A stretch of DNA of 33,744 bases from CAZIAK01 sp964537035 (GCA_964537035.1 CAZIAK010000047.1:1-33744); one strand, 5' to 3'. Counted from the first letter of the stretch, positions 24,381-33,125 are shown. A program made the numbers and translations. The notes: generated from the letters alone by a model not told the origin.

Positions 24381-26630
24381 GTGAAAACCGAAGGCGCGAA
24401 GTCACTGAGTTCGAGTGGTCCGTTTGCACACACCAGGGACGACACTGCTCAACACGAATGGCACCGACTGAGCACCCACCTTGCAAAGGTGGCAAAGATG
24501 GCAGCAGGCTACGCCAGCCGATTTGGCGCCAGAGACTGGGGGAGACTCGCAGGGCTCTGGCATGACCTGGGGAAGTCATCCGATGAGTTCCAGGCGTACC
24601 TGAGGGCATCGAGTGCCCAAGGCAAAGGCAGCAGGCCAAAGGGGCCAGATCATAAGACCGCTGGCGCCCAGCATGCCGTGAGTCAAGACACCGTACTTGG
24701 TCACCTCTTGGCCTACGCCATCAACGGCCATCACGGGGGCCTTCCCGACGGCCGCAGCGACGGAACCTGTTTGGAGAGTTCACTCGCCAAGGAGGTGCCG
24801 CCCTGGCAAAGCGACTTCAAGGCCACTCCAGCCACGCGGGGCTTGACTCCACCTGCCCATCTTGGGGAGGCCTTGGGGCAACGAGACGGATTCGGCACAG
24901 CCTTCTTTACCAGGATGCTTTTCTCGTGCCTGGTCGACGCTGACTTCCTTGACACTGAGCGCTTCAAGGATGCGCGGCGTGCAGATTCACGGCCCGACTG
25001 GCCCGCAGATATCCTGCCTCGCATGGAGGCTGCACTCACCGACTACGTCGGCGCCTTCTCGCCGTCGCAGGCACTCGTCGATCGCGAAAGGTGTCTCGTG
25101 CGAGAGGCCTGCCTGAGCGCAGCGACCGAGGAGCCGGGTCTGTTCTCCCTCACCGTTCCGACCGGGGGAGGCAAGACCCTCTCGTCGTTGGCGTTCGCCA
25201 TACGTCATGCGATCACCCACGGGCTCGATCGGGTGATCTACGTCGTTCCGTTCACGAGCATCATCGAACAGAACGTGGATGTTTTTCGCAAAGCGATGTC
25301 CTCGGTCTCCAAGACACTTGGATCGGACGTCGTCCTGGAACACCACAGCAATCTCGCTTCTCCTGGAAACGAGACCGTCTCAAGCCGCTTGGCTACGGAG
25401 AACTGGGACGCCCCTCTGATCGTCACGACTTCCGTGCAGTTCTATGAATCATTGTTCCACAACAAGACGTCTCGCTGCCGGAAGCTCCATCGCATTGCAG
25501 GCTCGGTTGTCATCCTGGACGAAGTTCAGACCCTGCCCGTCCACCTGCTTCATCCTTGCCTTCGTGCTTTGCACGAGCTCACGCGGGGGTACGGCTCGTC
25601 GGTTGTCCTGTGCACAGCAACACAGCCAGCACTGCTCCACAGAGGTGACTTCCAAATCGGCTTGAAGGGTGTGCGTGAGATCATCCCGGATCCAACGAGA
25701 CTCTCCACCAATCTAAAGCGAGTCCATGTCAAGGACATTGGGCCACAGGAGAACGGCGAGCTCGTGGCCCGGATGAGAGAGGCCGAGCAGGTGCTCTGCA
25801 TCGTGAGCACCCGCCATCACGCAAAGGAGATCTTCGATGGTCTTGGACCCGAGGAGGGGCACTATCACTTGAGTGCCCTCATGGTGCCTGAGCACCGGAG
25901 CGAGGTCCTCAGAGAGCTACGTGCTCGACTCGATCGAAACGATCGCTGCCGGGTTGTCACGACGCAGCTCATTGAAGCTGGCGTGGACATTGACTTTCCA
26001 GTGGTCTATCGCGCGCTGGCGGGGCTCGACTCGATTGCCCAAGCGGCGGGCCGATGCAATCGCAATGGCCGGCTACAAGAGGGTGGCCGCACCTTTGTCT
26101 TTCAGTCTCCCAACCCTCGACCTGAACGGTTTCTCAAGGACACCCAGAGCGCGGCTCGCCAAGTCCTCGCCCTTCATGATGACGTGCTCTCGCTGAAGGC
26201 CATCGAACACTACTTCAAGCTCTACTACTGGGATCAAAGCTCCCGCTGGGACGAGAAGAGGATTCTCGATCGCTTCCATCTGGATGGACACAACATGGAC
26301 TTCCCGTTCCTTCTCGACTTTGCTACGTGCGCAAGGGACTTCCAGCTCATCGAAGAAACAGGCCGGGCTGTGATCGTCCCCTGGAAGAGTGAGGGCGAGA
26401 GACTGTGCGAGAGCCTGCGTGCGACCGGACCTCTTCCCCCTCGGGATGTCCTCCAGCGGTTGCAGAGATTCTCCGTGCAGGTACCACTACGCACTTGGGA
26501 GAAGCACCTGGGACGAGGAATCGAACTCGTCCACGACCGCTATCCAGTCCTGACCAGCACAGAGGTGCACTACGTTGACAGCACCGGTTTGAACTTGGAT
26601 GATCCTCCCATCAGATCCTTGGTGATCTAG
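24381..26630 (+). CDS. cas3: CRISPR-associated nuclease/helicase Cas3 (type I-C)
   Basis: The effector that unwinds and degrades target DNA recruited by Cascade. It has 749 residues with an N-terminal HD nuclease and C-terminal SF2 helicase. HD residues are H61-D62 in LWHDLGK and the His pair 117-118 in NGHHGG. Helicase motifs are Walker A PTGGGKT (260-266), DEVQ (380-383), CTATQP (411-416) and QAAGRCNRNGR (554-564). The start GTG at 24381 has GGAG at 24369-24372, eight bases upstream. Reading further upstream adds residues without Cas3 similarity. It is the first gene of the operon, 28 bases before cas5. Base composition is visibly lower in GC than the chromosomal genes to the left (one sampled 60-base line has 29 G+C, against 43 in a line of the SDR gene). 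Confidence 0.96.
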   Translation: MKTEGAKSLSSSGPFAHTRDDTAQHEWHRLSTHLAKVAKMAAGYASRFGARDWGRLAGLWHDLGKSSDEFQAYLRASSAQGKGSRPKGPDHKTAGAQHAVSQDTVLGHLLAYAINGHHGGLPDGRSDGTCLESSLAKEVPPWQSDFKATPATRGLTPPAHLGEALGQRDGFGTAFFTRMLFSCLVDADFLDTERFKDARRADSRPDWPADILPRMEAALTDYVGAFSPSQALVDRERCLVREACLSAATEEPGLFSLTVPTGGGKTLSSLAFAIRHAITHGLDRVIYVVPFTSIIEQNVDVFRKAMSSVSKTLGSDVVLEHHSNLASPGNETVSSRLATENWDAPLIVTTSVQFYESLFHNKTSRCRKLHRIAGSVVILDEVQTLPVHLLHPCLRALHELTRGYGSSVVLCTATQPALLHRGDFQIGLKGVREIIPDPTRLSTNLKRVHVKDIGPQENGELVARMREAEQVLCIVSTRHHAKEIFDGLGPEEGHYHLSALMVPEHRSEVLRELRARLDRNDRCRVVTTQLIEAGVDIDFPVVYRALAGLDSIAQAAGRCNRNGRLQEGGRTFVFQSPNPRPERFLKDTQSAARQVLALHDDVLSLKAIEHYFKLYYWDQSSRWDEKRILDRFHLDGHNMDFPFLLDFATCARDFQLIEETGRAVIVPWKSEGERLCESLRATGPLPPRDVLQRLQRFSVQVPLRTWEKHLGRGIELVHDRYPVLTSTEVHYVDSTGLNLDDPPIRSLVI

Positions 26631-26658
26631 TCTGAGAGCGGCTGCGAAGGAGAGGGTG

Positions 26659-27375
26659 ATGGCATACGGAGTCAAGCTCCGCGTCTGGGGTGATCTGGCA
26701 CTGTTCACACGCCCCGAGATGAAGGTCGAACGCGTCTCCTATGACGTCATCACACCCAGCGCAGCGCGAGGGATCCTGGAGGCAATCTACTGGAAGCCCC
26801 AGATGCGCTGGATCATCGATCGCATCCATGTCTTGGCGCCAATTCGATCTACGTCGGTGCGCCGCAACGAGATCAAGAGTCGAGTGCCAGCCCGGTCAGT
26901 TGAGCAAGCGAGGCAGTCAGGCACGGGCTCCCTGGCACTCGATATCACGGCCGATCGGCAACAACGCGCCTCGCTGCTCCTGCGTGATGTCCAGTATGGA
27001 ATCGAGGCGCATGTGAACGTGCTCGATCCAAGGGAACAGAATGGTACTCGCCTTGGACGCCCCGAGGCCAAGCATCTCGATTCCTTCCGTCGCCGCGCCT
27101 CACGAGGTCAGTACTTCCACCATCCCTACCTGGGCTGCCGTGAGTTTCCTGCACACTTCGAGCTGGTCGATCAGTTCCCCGCCCCTCCACCTGAAGTCTC
27201 AGGTGAGCGAGACTTCGGCTACATGCTCCACGACATCGAGTTCGTCCCCGATCCGCACGGGCGAGTCGTTGAAGCCCATCGTGGCAACCGATTGACAGCC
27301 GAACCTCGCTTCTTTCGTGCCCTTTCTGTGAACGGTGTCATCGAGGTCCCTCCACTCAAGAGCGCTCGGGCCTGA
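26659..27375 (+). CDS. cas5: Cas5c (Cas5d), pre-crRNA processing Cascade subunit
   Basis: In type I-C, Cas5 both binds the 5' handle and cuts the pre-crRNA, replacing Cas6; no cas6 is present here. The 238-residue protein begins with the Cas5 RAMP strand (YGVKLRVWGDLALFTRPEMKVERVSYDVITPSAARGI) and contains KHLDSFRRRASRGQYFHHPYLGCREFPAHF, typical of the I-C subtype. The catalytic Tyr/Lys/His set known from other Cas5c proteins cannot be assigned with certainty, but Lys-His is present in the KHLDSF motif. The ATG at 26659 is preferred over the GTG at 26656 because AAGGAG lies six bases before it. It is followed by cas8c after three bases. Confidence 0.94.
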   Translation: MAYGVKLRVWGDLALFTRPEMKVERVSYDVITPSAARGILEAIYWKPQMRWIIDRIHVLAPIRSTSVRRNEIKSRVPARSVEQARQSGTGSLALDITADRQQRASLLLRDVQYGIEAHVNVLDPREQNGTRLGRPEAKHLDSFRRRASRGQYFHHPYLGCREFPAHFELVDQFPAPPPEVSGERDFGYMLHDIEFVPDPHGRVVEAHRGNRLTAEPRFFRALSVNGVIEVPPLKSARA

Positions 27376-27378
27376 AGG

Positions 27379-29235
27379 ATGATCATCCAAGCACTGGACG
27401 CGTTATATGGCCGCTTGGCGGACGACCCTGCCTACGAGATCGCTGCGCCGGGATACAGCCGCCAGAAGATCGGCTTCAAGGTGGTCATCACAGGGTCAGG
27501 CGAACTTGTGGACGTCCAGGATCTTCGGTCCCAGGATTCTCACAAGATGCCAAGGCAGATGCTTGTACCCGGCGGGGCCAAGCCACCGGGTGCAGTAACG
27601 CAAGCGTCCGTCGGGAAGAAGGTCCAGCTACTGCGTAACGACCTGCCGTTCATTCTGGGGTGCCGCGTCGAGGATGGAGGCCAAGGGGACGGCGACAAGA
27701 GTCTCGTCACGGCCGACATGCAGCTGGAGGCTTTTCGGGACCACCACCTCGCGATCGAGCAAACCATCGACGATGACCACTTCGCCGCCGTATGCAAGTT
27801 CCTCCGATCGTGGAGCCCGCAACAGGCTCTTCAGCACCGCAGGCACACTGAGTGGATTGACCTCGCCACAAGTCAGGGGGTATTCCAGCTCATTGGAGAA
27901 ACCTCGTTCGTGCACGAGCGGAGAGGTGTGCGCTCCTGGTGGGATGCCGAGCAACTTCGCATGGCGGCGGACACAGGATCCCCGCACGGCCAGTGCCTCG
28001 TCACGGGAGCTGACTCCGCGCTGGCTCGCATTCACGAGCCAAGGATAAAGGGCGTTCGAGGTGCTCAGTCAGCTGGCGCCGCCCTGGTCACGTTCAACGA
28101 ATCTGCCTACGAGTCCTACGGAAAGGAGCAAAGCTACAATGCGCCAGTCTCCGAAACTGTCGCGTTCCGATACACCACGGCGCTGAACGCCCTGACCGAG
28201 GGCCCCCAGAACAGAAAGCACAGGCTTCAGCTCGGAGATACCACTCTGCTGTTCTGGACCGAGCGCCCCTCCCTCATCGAGGATGTCTTTGCTCGCTTCT
28301 CTTCGTTCGGAACATCACCGATCCAAGACGAGGCCCAAGACCAAGGCCAGCTCCAGAAAGTTGAGGCCTTCGCAACCGCCCTACGGCGTGGTGCCGAGGC
28401 CTCCGGGGCACTCGAGGAGACAAGCAGTGCGACGATGTTCTTCCTGCTCGGACTCGCTCCCAATCAGGCTCGCGTTAGCGTGCGCTTCTTCCAACGCGGG
28501 TCCGTTAATGAACTCCTGGAGAGGCTCAGAGCCCACTGTCGAGACATCGAGGTCTTGGCAGCGCCCGCCGCTGGCAAGCGGCCTGCTGACCCGGAGTTTC
28601 CTTCACTGCGTCAGTTGCTCGACCAGGCCTGCCCACTCAAGGGCATGAAGCCCGATCGAGATCGACTCCCGCCAAACCTCAGCGCTCCCCTCCTACGTGC
28701 GGTCCTGACCGGCGCTCGATACCCCGACGCCCTCTACTCAGCAGCCATGCGCCGCATTCGTGCTGGCGATCGCATCAACTACCTTCGCGCCTGCCTGATT
28801 TCGGGCGCCCTACGCCGCAACCAGAACATGGAGATTCCCGTGAGCCTGGACACGACCAAGATCGACCCTGGCTACCGGCTCGGGCGACTGTTCGCCGCAC
28901 TGGAGAAGACCCAACTGGATGGCTTAGGCAATGTCAACGCCACCATCCGCGACCGCTTCTACGGATCCGCCTCGGCGACGCCCCGGACGGTCTTCCCACG
29001 GTTGTTAAGGACCTACCAGCACCATCTCTCCAAGCTGGAAGGCGGCAAGAAAGTGAATCGCGAAAAGCTCGTCCAGGAGATCCTCGGAGAGATTCGCGAG
29101 TTCCCCGCTCATCTCAGCATGGCAGCCCAGGGGCTCTTCGCCCTCGGCTACTACCACCAGACCCAGGACTTCTACACAAAGAAGGAGCGTGGATCGCGCC
29201 CCACCGACCAAGCCGGTCATCAGGAGAAAACATGA
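27379..29235 (+). CDS. cas8c: Cas8c (Csd1), large Cascade subunit
   Basis: The large subunit of type I-C Cascade, which recognises the PAM and opens the target DNA. It has 618 residues and starts MIIQALDALYGRLADDP, typical of Csd1. The N-terminal half contains KKVQLLRNDLPFILGC and FFQRGSVNELLERLR. The C-terminal part (NMEIPVSLDTTKIDPGYRLGRLFAALEK) is the helical region that, in I-C systems studied elsewhere, is also made separately as Cas11. The subtype assignment of the locus rests on this gene together with Cas5c and Cas7c. It begins three bases after the cas5 stop and its stop overlaps the cas7 start (ATGA). Confidence 0.95.
   Translation: MIIQALDALYGRLADDPAYEIAAPGYSRQKIGFKVVITGSGELVDVQDLRSQDSHKMPRQMLVPGGAKPPGAVTQASVGKKVQLLRNDLPFILGCRVEDGGQGDGDKSLVTADMQLEAFRDHHLAIEQTIDDDHFAAVCKFLRSWSPQQALQHRRHTEWIDLATSQGVFQLIGETSFVHERRGVRSWWDAEQLRMAADTGSPHGQCLVTGADSALARIHEPRIKGVRGAQSAGAALVTFNESAYESYGKEQSYNAPVSETVAFRYTTALNALTEGPQNRKHRLQLGDTTLLFWTERPSLIEDVFARFSSFGTSPIQDEAQDQGQLQKVEAFATALRRGAEASGALEETSSATMFFLLGLAPNQARVSVRFFQRGSVNELLERLRAHCRDIEVLAAPAAGKRPADPEFPSLRQLLDQACPLKGMKPDRDRLPPNLSAPLLRAVLTGARYPDALYSAAMRRIRAGDRINYLRACLISGALRRNQNMEIPVSLDTTKIDPGYRLGRLFAALEKTQLDGLGNVNATIRDRFYGSASATPRTVFPRLLRTYQHHLSKLEGGKKVNREKLVQEILGEIREFPAHLSMAAQGLFALGYYHQTQDFYTKKERGSRPTDQAGHQEKT
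28828..29235 (+). CDS. cas11c: Predicted internal Cas11c small subunit, in frame within cas8c
   Basis: Type I-C systems studied experimentally make the small subunit Cas11 from an internal start near the 3' end of cas8c. Here the equivalent region offers an ATG at 28828 (MEIPVSLDTTKI, 135 residues) and an in-frame GTG at 28840 (131 residues). The GTG has GGAG six bases upstream (28830-28833); the ATG has no clear ribosome site. Both give a protein starting at the PVSLDTTKIDPGYRLGRLF segment where known Cas11c proteins begin. Inference only; not a separate open reading frame. Confidence 0.5.
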   Translation: MEIPVSLDTTKIDPGYRLGRLFAALEKTQLDGLGNVNATIRDRFYGSASATPRTVFPRLLRTYQHHLSKLEGGKKVNREKLVQEILGEIREFPAHLSMAAQGLFALGYYHQTQDFYTKKERGSRPTDQAGHQEKT

Positions 29236-30086
29236 ACCGTTACGACTTCGTCTACATCTTCGATGTCAAGGACGCCAACCCAAACGGCGACCCCGACGCA
29301 GGCAACCTGCCCCGGGTCGATCCAGAAACAGGAATGGGGCTTGTGACCGATGTCTGCCTCAAACGAAAGGTCCGTAACTACGTCGGCATGACCAAAGGAA
29401 ACGCCTCTCCGTACAGGATCTACTTCTCCGACGGTGCGGTGCTCAATCGAACACACGAAGAAGCGTACAAGAGCATCGATGAGAAGCCCGCCAAGAAGCT
29501 GCCCAAGGATGTGGCCAAGGCTCAAGCGCTGACCGAGTTCATGTGCAGCAACTTCTACGACATCCGCACCTTCGGCGCCGTCATGAGCACGGACGTGAAC
29601 TGCGGCCAGGTTCGCGGCCCGATCCAACTCTCCTTCGCCCGGTCCATCGAGCCTGTTGTGACCCTTGAGCACGCGATCACGCGCAGCTCCGTCACCAACG
29701 AGAAAGACGTCGACAAAGAGCGCACCATGGGCCGGAAGTTCACCATCCCCTACGGCCTCTATCGCGCTCACGGCTTCGTGAACCCGTTCCTGGCAGAGAA
29801 GACCGGCTTCGACGAGCAGGACCTCAAACTGCTCTGGGAATCACTGGGGAACGCCTTCCAGTTCGACCAGTCCGCTGCCCGGCCAGCTGGTAGCATGGCA
29901 GCCCGCAGACTCATCGTCTTCGAGCACGAGACTCAGCTGGGATCAGCCCCTTCTCATCGGCTCTTTGACAGCGTGAGCATCTCTCGCCGGGAAGGTTGCA
30001 CGGTGCCGCGAGACTACGCCGACTTCGAGGTTGCGGTCGGCTGGGATGACGGGCAGGACGGGGTGAAGCGACACGACTTGCTCTGA
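29232..30086 (+). CDS. cas7: Cas7c (Csd2), Cascade backbone subunit
   Basis: The repeated backbone protein that coats the crRNA. It has 284 residues with the Cas7 RAMP start (RYDFVYIFDVKDANPNGDPDAGNLPRVDP), TDVCLKRKVRNYV, DIRTFGAVMS and FARSIEPVVTLEHAITRS. FVNPFLAEKTGFDEQDLKLLWESLGNAF lies towards the C-terminus. Length and motifs match type I-C. Its ATG overlaps the cas8c stop by four bases. In ordinary I-C operons cas4 follows directly; here an ATPase gene comes next after 48 bases. Confidence 0.95.
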   Translation: MNRYDFVYIFDVKDANPNGDPDAGNLPRVDPETGMGLVTDVCLKRKVRNYVGMTKGNASPYRIYFSDGAVLNRTHEEAYKSIDEKPAKKLPKDVAKAQALTEFMCSNFYDIRTFGAVMSTDVNCGQVRGPIQLSFARSIEPVVTLEHAITRSSVTNEKDVDKERTMGRKFTIPYGLYRAHGFVNPFLAEKTGFDEQDLKLLWESLGNAFQFDQSAARPAGSMAARRLIVFEHETQLGSAPSHRLFDSVSISRREGCTVPRDYADFEVAVGWDDGQDGVKRHDLL

Positions 30087-30112
30087 ATCACCGAAAGCTG
30101 GCAATCCCCGTC

Positions 30113-30128
30113 ATAATCGATAGATTAT
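30113..30128. promoter_or_regulatory. AT-rich palindrome upstream of the ATPase gene
   Basis: ATAATC-GATA-GATTAT, a 6-bp inverted repeat with a 4-base centre, ends 6 bases before the ATPase start. The last 22 bases before that ATG hold only 6 G or C, in sharp contrast with the surroundings. It may be an operator or carry a -10 element for a separate promoter. Its place right before the start codon also allows a small mRNA hairpin that limits translation. Confidence 0.45.
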
Positions 30129-30134
30129 TCGAGT

Positions 30135-31373
30135 ATGACTGAACTAACCACAGAAACCACCTACAGCGCTGTTCTTGACGTGCTGCTTCGGAGGCTCTCC
30201 GAATCGGCTCCCGGCCGGGTCCAGATCTTGGCTGGCCCCCGCCAGGTGGGCAAGACTCACCTGCTTCGGCGACTTCAGCAAGAGCTGGGAGAGCGGGTCG
30301 TGTACGCGGCCGCCGACGCACCCGAAGCCTCGCTCGGCGGTTGGTGGGAGCTGCAGTGGAAGGAGGCTGAACGTCGCGCAGGAGTGGGCGGCCCCGGCGT
30401 CCTGATCGTCGATGAGATCCACTTCCTGCGAGACTGGAGCCGGAGACTCAAGGCTGAGCATGACGCGCTGGTGGCCAGAAAGGTGCCGGTTCATGTCGTG
30501 GTCTCAGGCTCCTCCAGCCTGAAGCTCGGCCACGGCGCGCGAGAATCCATGGCCGGCCGCTTTGAGCGGCTCCAGCTCCTCCATTGGCCCCCCAGCGAAC
30601 TCGTCGCCCAGTTCGGCATCTCTCCCGAACGCGCCATCGACGTCGCATTGAGCTTCGGCACCTACCCGGGCGCCATGTCCTTGCTCGACGATCCAAAGCG
30701 ATGGAGGAGCTATGTCCGAGAAGCCATCATCGAGCCCGCCGTCGGGCGGGACATCATGGCCCTTGAGCTCGTCCGCAAACCTGCCCTCTTGCGTGAAGTT
30801 TTCAGCATCGCGGTCGGACATCCAGCAGAGATCGTCTCCCTCCTGAAGCTGCGCGCCAGCCTCGTCGATTCGGGGGCATTGGAGACGGTCTCTCATTACC
30901 TGCGCCTTCTTCAGGAAGCCTACCTCGTCGCCCCGCTCTCCAAGATCGCTACGAACGCCAGCAGACGCAGAGCCTCTCCACCCAAGCTCATCACCCTCAA
31001 CCAGGGCATCCTCGCGGCCTTGCAACCCGAGCCTCCGAATGCACAGCCAACAGACTTCGCGATGTCGGGGCGGTGGGTCGAGAACGCCTGCATCGCTTAC
31101 GCCTGGAATGCGGGGCAAGAGGTCAGCTACTGGCGAACAGAACCCTACGAAGTCGACATGGTCACACGGGGCCACTGGGGGAACTGGGGGGTCGAGGTCA
31201 AGACCGGAGCCTACTCTGCCCAAAGCCTCGCAGGACTCATGGAGTTCTGCAGGCGGTTTCCCGAGTACAGACCGCTTCTCCTGTGCCGAGAAGAGGATCA
31301 GCGCCGTGCCCAACGCATGGCTATCACCACGTTGCCCTGGCGCGAGTTCATGCTCTCCGGTCCACCCGATTGA
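30135..31373 (+). CDS. AAA+ ATPase with DUF4143-like C-terminal half, inside the cas operon
   Basis: A 412-residue ATPase resembling the AAA_14/DUF4143 group (COG1373-like). The N-terminal part has Walker A GPRQVGKT (34-41), Walker B VLIVDEIH (89-96) and a sensor-like VVVSGSSSLK. The C-terminal half has LRASLVDSGALETVSHYLRLLQEAYLV and EVDMVTRGHWGNWGVEVKTG, in which D341, E354 and K356 match a PD-(D/E)xK nuclease-like pattern seen in many DUF4143 proteins; activity is unproven. It is not a standard type I-C component. It starts 48 bases after cas7, preceded by an AT-rich palindrome, and ends four bases before cas4, so cas4-cas1-cas2 must be transcribed through it or from its promoter. Sampled lines appear more GC-rich than cas3 (for example 41 of 60). 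Whether it works with CRISPR or is a passenger is unknown. Confidence 0.88.
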   Translation: MTELTTETTYSAVLDVLLRRLSESAPGRVQILAGPRQVGKTHLLRRLQQELGERVVYAAADAPEASLGGWWELQWKEAERRAGVGGPGVLIVDEIHFLRDWSRRLKAEHDALVARKVPVHVVVSGSSSLKLGHGARESMAGRFERLQLLHWPPSELVAQFGISPERAIDVALSFGTYPGAMSLLDDPKRWRSYVREAIIEPAVGRDIMALELVRKPALLREVFSIAVGHPAEIVSLLKLRASLVDSGALETVSHYLRLLQEAYLVAPLSKIATNASRRRASPPKLITLNQGILAALQPEPPNAQPTDFAMSGRWVENACIAYAWNAGQEVSYWRTEPYEVDMVTRGHWGNWGVEVKTGAYSAQSLAGLMEFCRRFPEYRPLLLCREEDQRRAQRMAITTLPWREFMLSGPPD

Positions 31374-31377
31374 TCCC

Positions 31378-32109
31378 ATGGCGTACGACGAAGTCGACCT
31401 GCTACCCATCTCGGCCTTGCAGCATCTGCTGTTCTGCGAGCGCCAAGCAGCTCTCATCCACGTCGAAAAGCAGTGGAAGGACAACCACCTGACGCTGGAG
31501 GGGGCCCACCTCCATCGCAAGGTCGACAGCTCAGCCCAGCGCAGAGAGGTTCGCGGAGATGTGGTGATCGTCCGCGGACTGGCGCTGCGATGTCTCGCTC
31601 ACGGACTGGTAGGCCGTGCAGATGTCGTAGAGTTCCATCGCGTGTGTCCAGGGGCTTCACAGACGCCTCTACCCGCAGAAGAGTCCACAGCCCTCCCGGG
31701 CCTCGGCGGGCGATGGACGCCGTTCCCTGTGGAATACAAGCGAGGGAAGCCCAAGAGCGGCCGCTGCGACGAAGTCCAACTCTGCGCACAGGCGCTCTGC
31801 CTGGAAGAGCGGCTTTCCCTGGTGGTTCACGAGGGAGCGTTGTTCTATGGCCGCAACCAGCGCCGCAGCACTGTCCGCTTCGATGAGGCTCTCCGCAAAG
31901 CCACCATTGGTGCCGCACAGCGCTTCCGCCAGATAATTCGTGGTGCAGTGACCCCCACGGCCGAGCGGACTGCCAAGTGCGAACGCTGCTCCTTGCTCGA
32001 CTTGTGCCTACCGGGCCTCGCGCGGGCACAGTCCGCAGAGAGCTACCTGCGCAACGCCATCAGCGATGCCAAGGCGTCCGAGGAGGAGCCTCCGTGCGGC
32101 AACACCTGA
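31378..32109 (+). CDS. cas4: Cas4 (RecB-like Fe-S nuclease for spacer selection)
   Basis: Cas4 helps Cas1-Cas2 choose PAM-adjacent fragments and trims them. The 243-residue protein has the type I-C start LLPISALQHLLFCERQAALIH, with C20. It also has H46, the RecB nuclease motifs GRADVVEF (D82) and PVEYKRGK (E119, K121), and the C-terminal cysteines C201, C204 and C210 (CERCSLLDLC). With C20 these form the 4Fe-4S site. All expected metal ligands are present. The ATG at 31378 is only four bases after the ATPase stop and has no clear ribosome site, so translation may depend on coupling to the ATPase gene. Its 3' end overlaps cas1. Confidence 0.93.
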   Translation: MAYDEVDLLPISALQHLLFCERQAALIHVEKQWKDNHLTLEGAHLHRKVDSSAQRREVRGDVVIVRGLALRCLAHGLVGRADVVEFHRVCPGASQTPLPAEESTALPGLGGRWTPFPVEYKRGKPKSGRCDEVQLCAQALCLEERLSLVVHEGALFYGRNQRRSTVRFDEALRKATIGAAQRFRQIIRGAVTPTAERTAKCERCSLLDLCLPGLARAQSAESYLRNAISDAKASEEEPPCGNT

Positions 32110-33125
32110 ACACTCTCTACGTGACGACCCAGGGGACCTACCTGTCAACCGACGGTGAGACAATTGTCGCCAAGGTGGAGGGCGAAGTCAGACTGCGAGT
32201 CCCCCTGCACCTGCTTGAGGGCATCGTTACCTTCGGACGCGTCTCCGCGAGTCCATTCCTGCTCGGCAAATGTGCCGATCGCGGCATCGGCATCTCTTTC
32301 TTGACGGAGCGAGGGCGGTTCCTTGCCCGGGTTCAGGGCCCTGTCTCAGGCAACGTCCTGCTGCGCCGTGAGCAGTACCGGCGAGCCGACGATGGTATCG
32401 CCAGCACTCAACTCGCCAGAGCATTTGTCTCAGCGAAGGTCTTGAACTCCAGAGCCGTTCTGCAACGCACCTTGCGTGATCACTCACAACTCCACGGGCG
32501 CAGCCAGGTGGAAGTTGCCGTGAAGAGTATGGCGCGAACCGTCTCGCTCCTTCCGGGCAGTTCATCGGTCGACACGATCCGCGGCTTGGAGGGAGATGCG
32601 GCACGCAACTACTTCGGCGTCTTCGACCACCTGGTCTTGAAAAGCAAGGACACCTTTCGGTTCGAGCGTCGAAGCAGGCGTCCACCGATGGACGCCATGA
32701 ATGCCATCCTGTCCTTTCTCTACACCCTGCTCCTCCATGATGTAGCGTCTGCTTTGGAGGCTGTAGGCCTGGACCCTCAGGTGGGCTATCTCCACCGAGA
32801 TCGCCCCGGGAGGCCCGGGTTGGCCTTGGACATGATGGAGGAATTCCGGCCGTTCCTGGCCGACCGCCTGGCCCTTTCTCTCGTCAACCGAAAGCAGGTT
32901 GGAAAGAAAGGTTTCGAGGTCCATGAGACCGGTGCTGTCAGCATGGACCAAGCCACACGTAAGGCGGTGCTGACTGCCTTGCAAGACCGCAAGCAAGAGG
33001 AGATTCGCCACCCTTTCCTCGGCGAACGAACGACCGTCGGCATGCTGCCCCACCTCCAAGCCCTGCTGCTCGCACGCCACCTGCGAGGCGATCTTGATGG
33101 CTACCCACCCTTTCTCTCAAAGTGA
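32094..33125 (+). CDS. cas1: Cas1 integrase (type I-C)
   Basis: The spacer integrase, working with Cas2. It has 343 residues starting MRQHLNTLYVTTQGTYLS, the I-C Cas1 form. Active-site residues are E166 in GLEGDAARNYF, H234 in VGYLHRDRPGRPG and the acidic D246/E249 in LALDMMEEFRP, so the enzyme looks intact. The start is the GTG at 32094, with AGGAGG at 32081-32086. It overlaps the end of cas4 by 16 bases. An upstream ATG in the same frame would place more of the gene inside cas4 and has no similarity. cas2 follows after 21 bases. Confidence 0.95.
   Translation: MRQHLNTLYVTTQGTYLSTDGETIVAKVEGEVRLRVPLHLLEGIVTFGRVSASPFLLGKCADRGIGISFLTERGRFLARVQGPVSGNVLLRREQYRRADDGIASTQLARAFVSAKVLNSRAVLQRTLRDHSQLHGRSQVEVAVKSMARTVSLLPGSSSVDTIRGLEGDAARNYFGVFDHLVLKSKDTFRFERRSRRPPMDAMNAILSFLYTLLLHDVASALEAVGLDPQVGYLHRDRPGRPGLALDMMEEFRPFLADRLALSLVNRKQVGKKGFEVHETGAVSMDQATRKAVLTALQDRKQEEIRHPFLGERTTVGMLPHLQALLLARHLRGDLDGYPPFLSK

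Noticed and set aside
30135..31373. The ATPase considered as a transposase or IstB-like helper
   Set aside because: No transposase partner, terminal inverted repeats or target-site duplication are visible, and the C-terminal half fits DUF4143 better than IstB.
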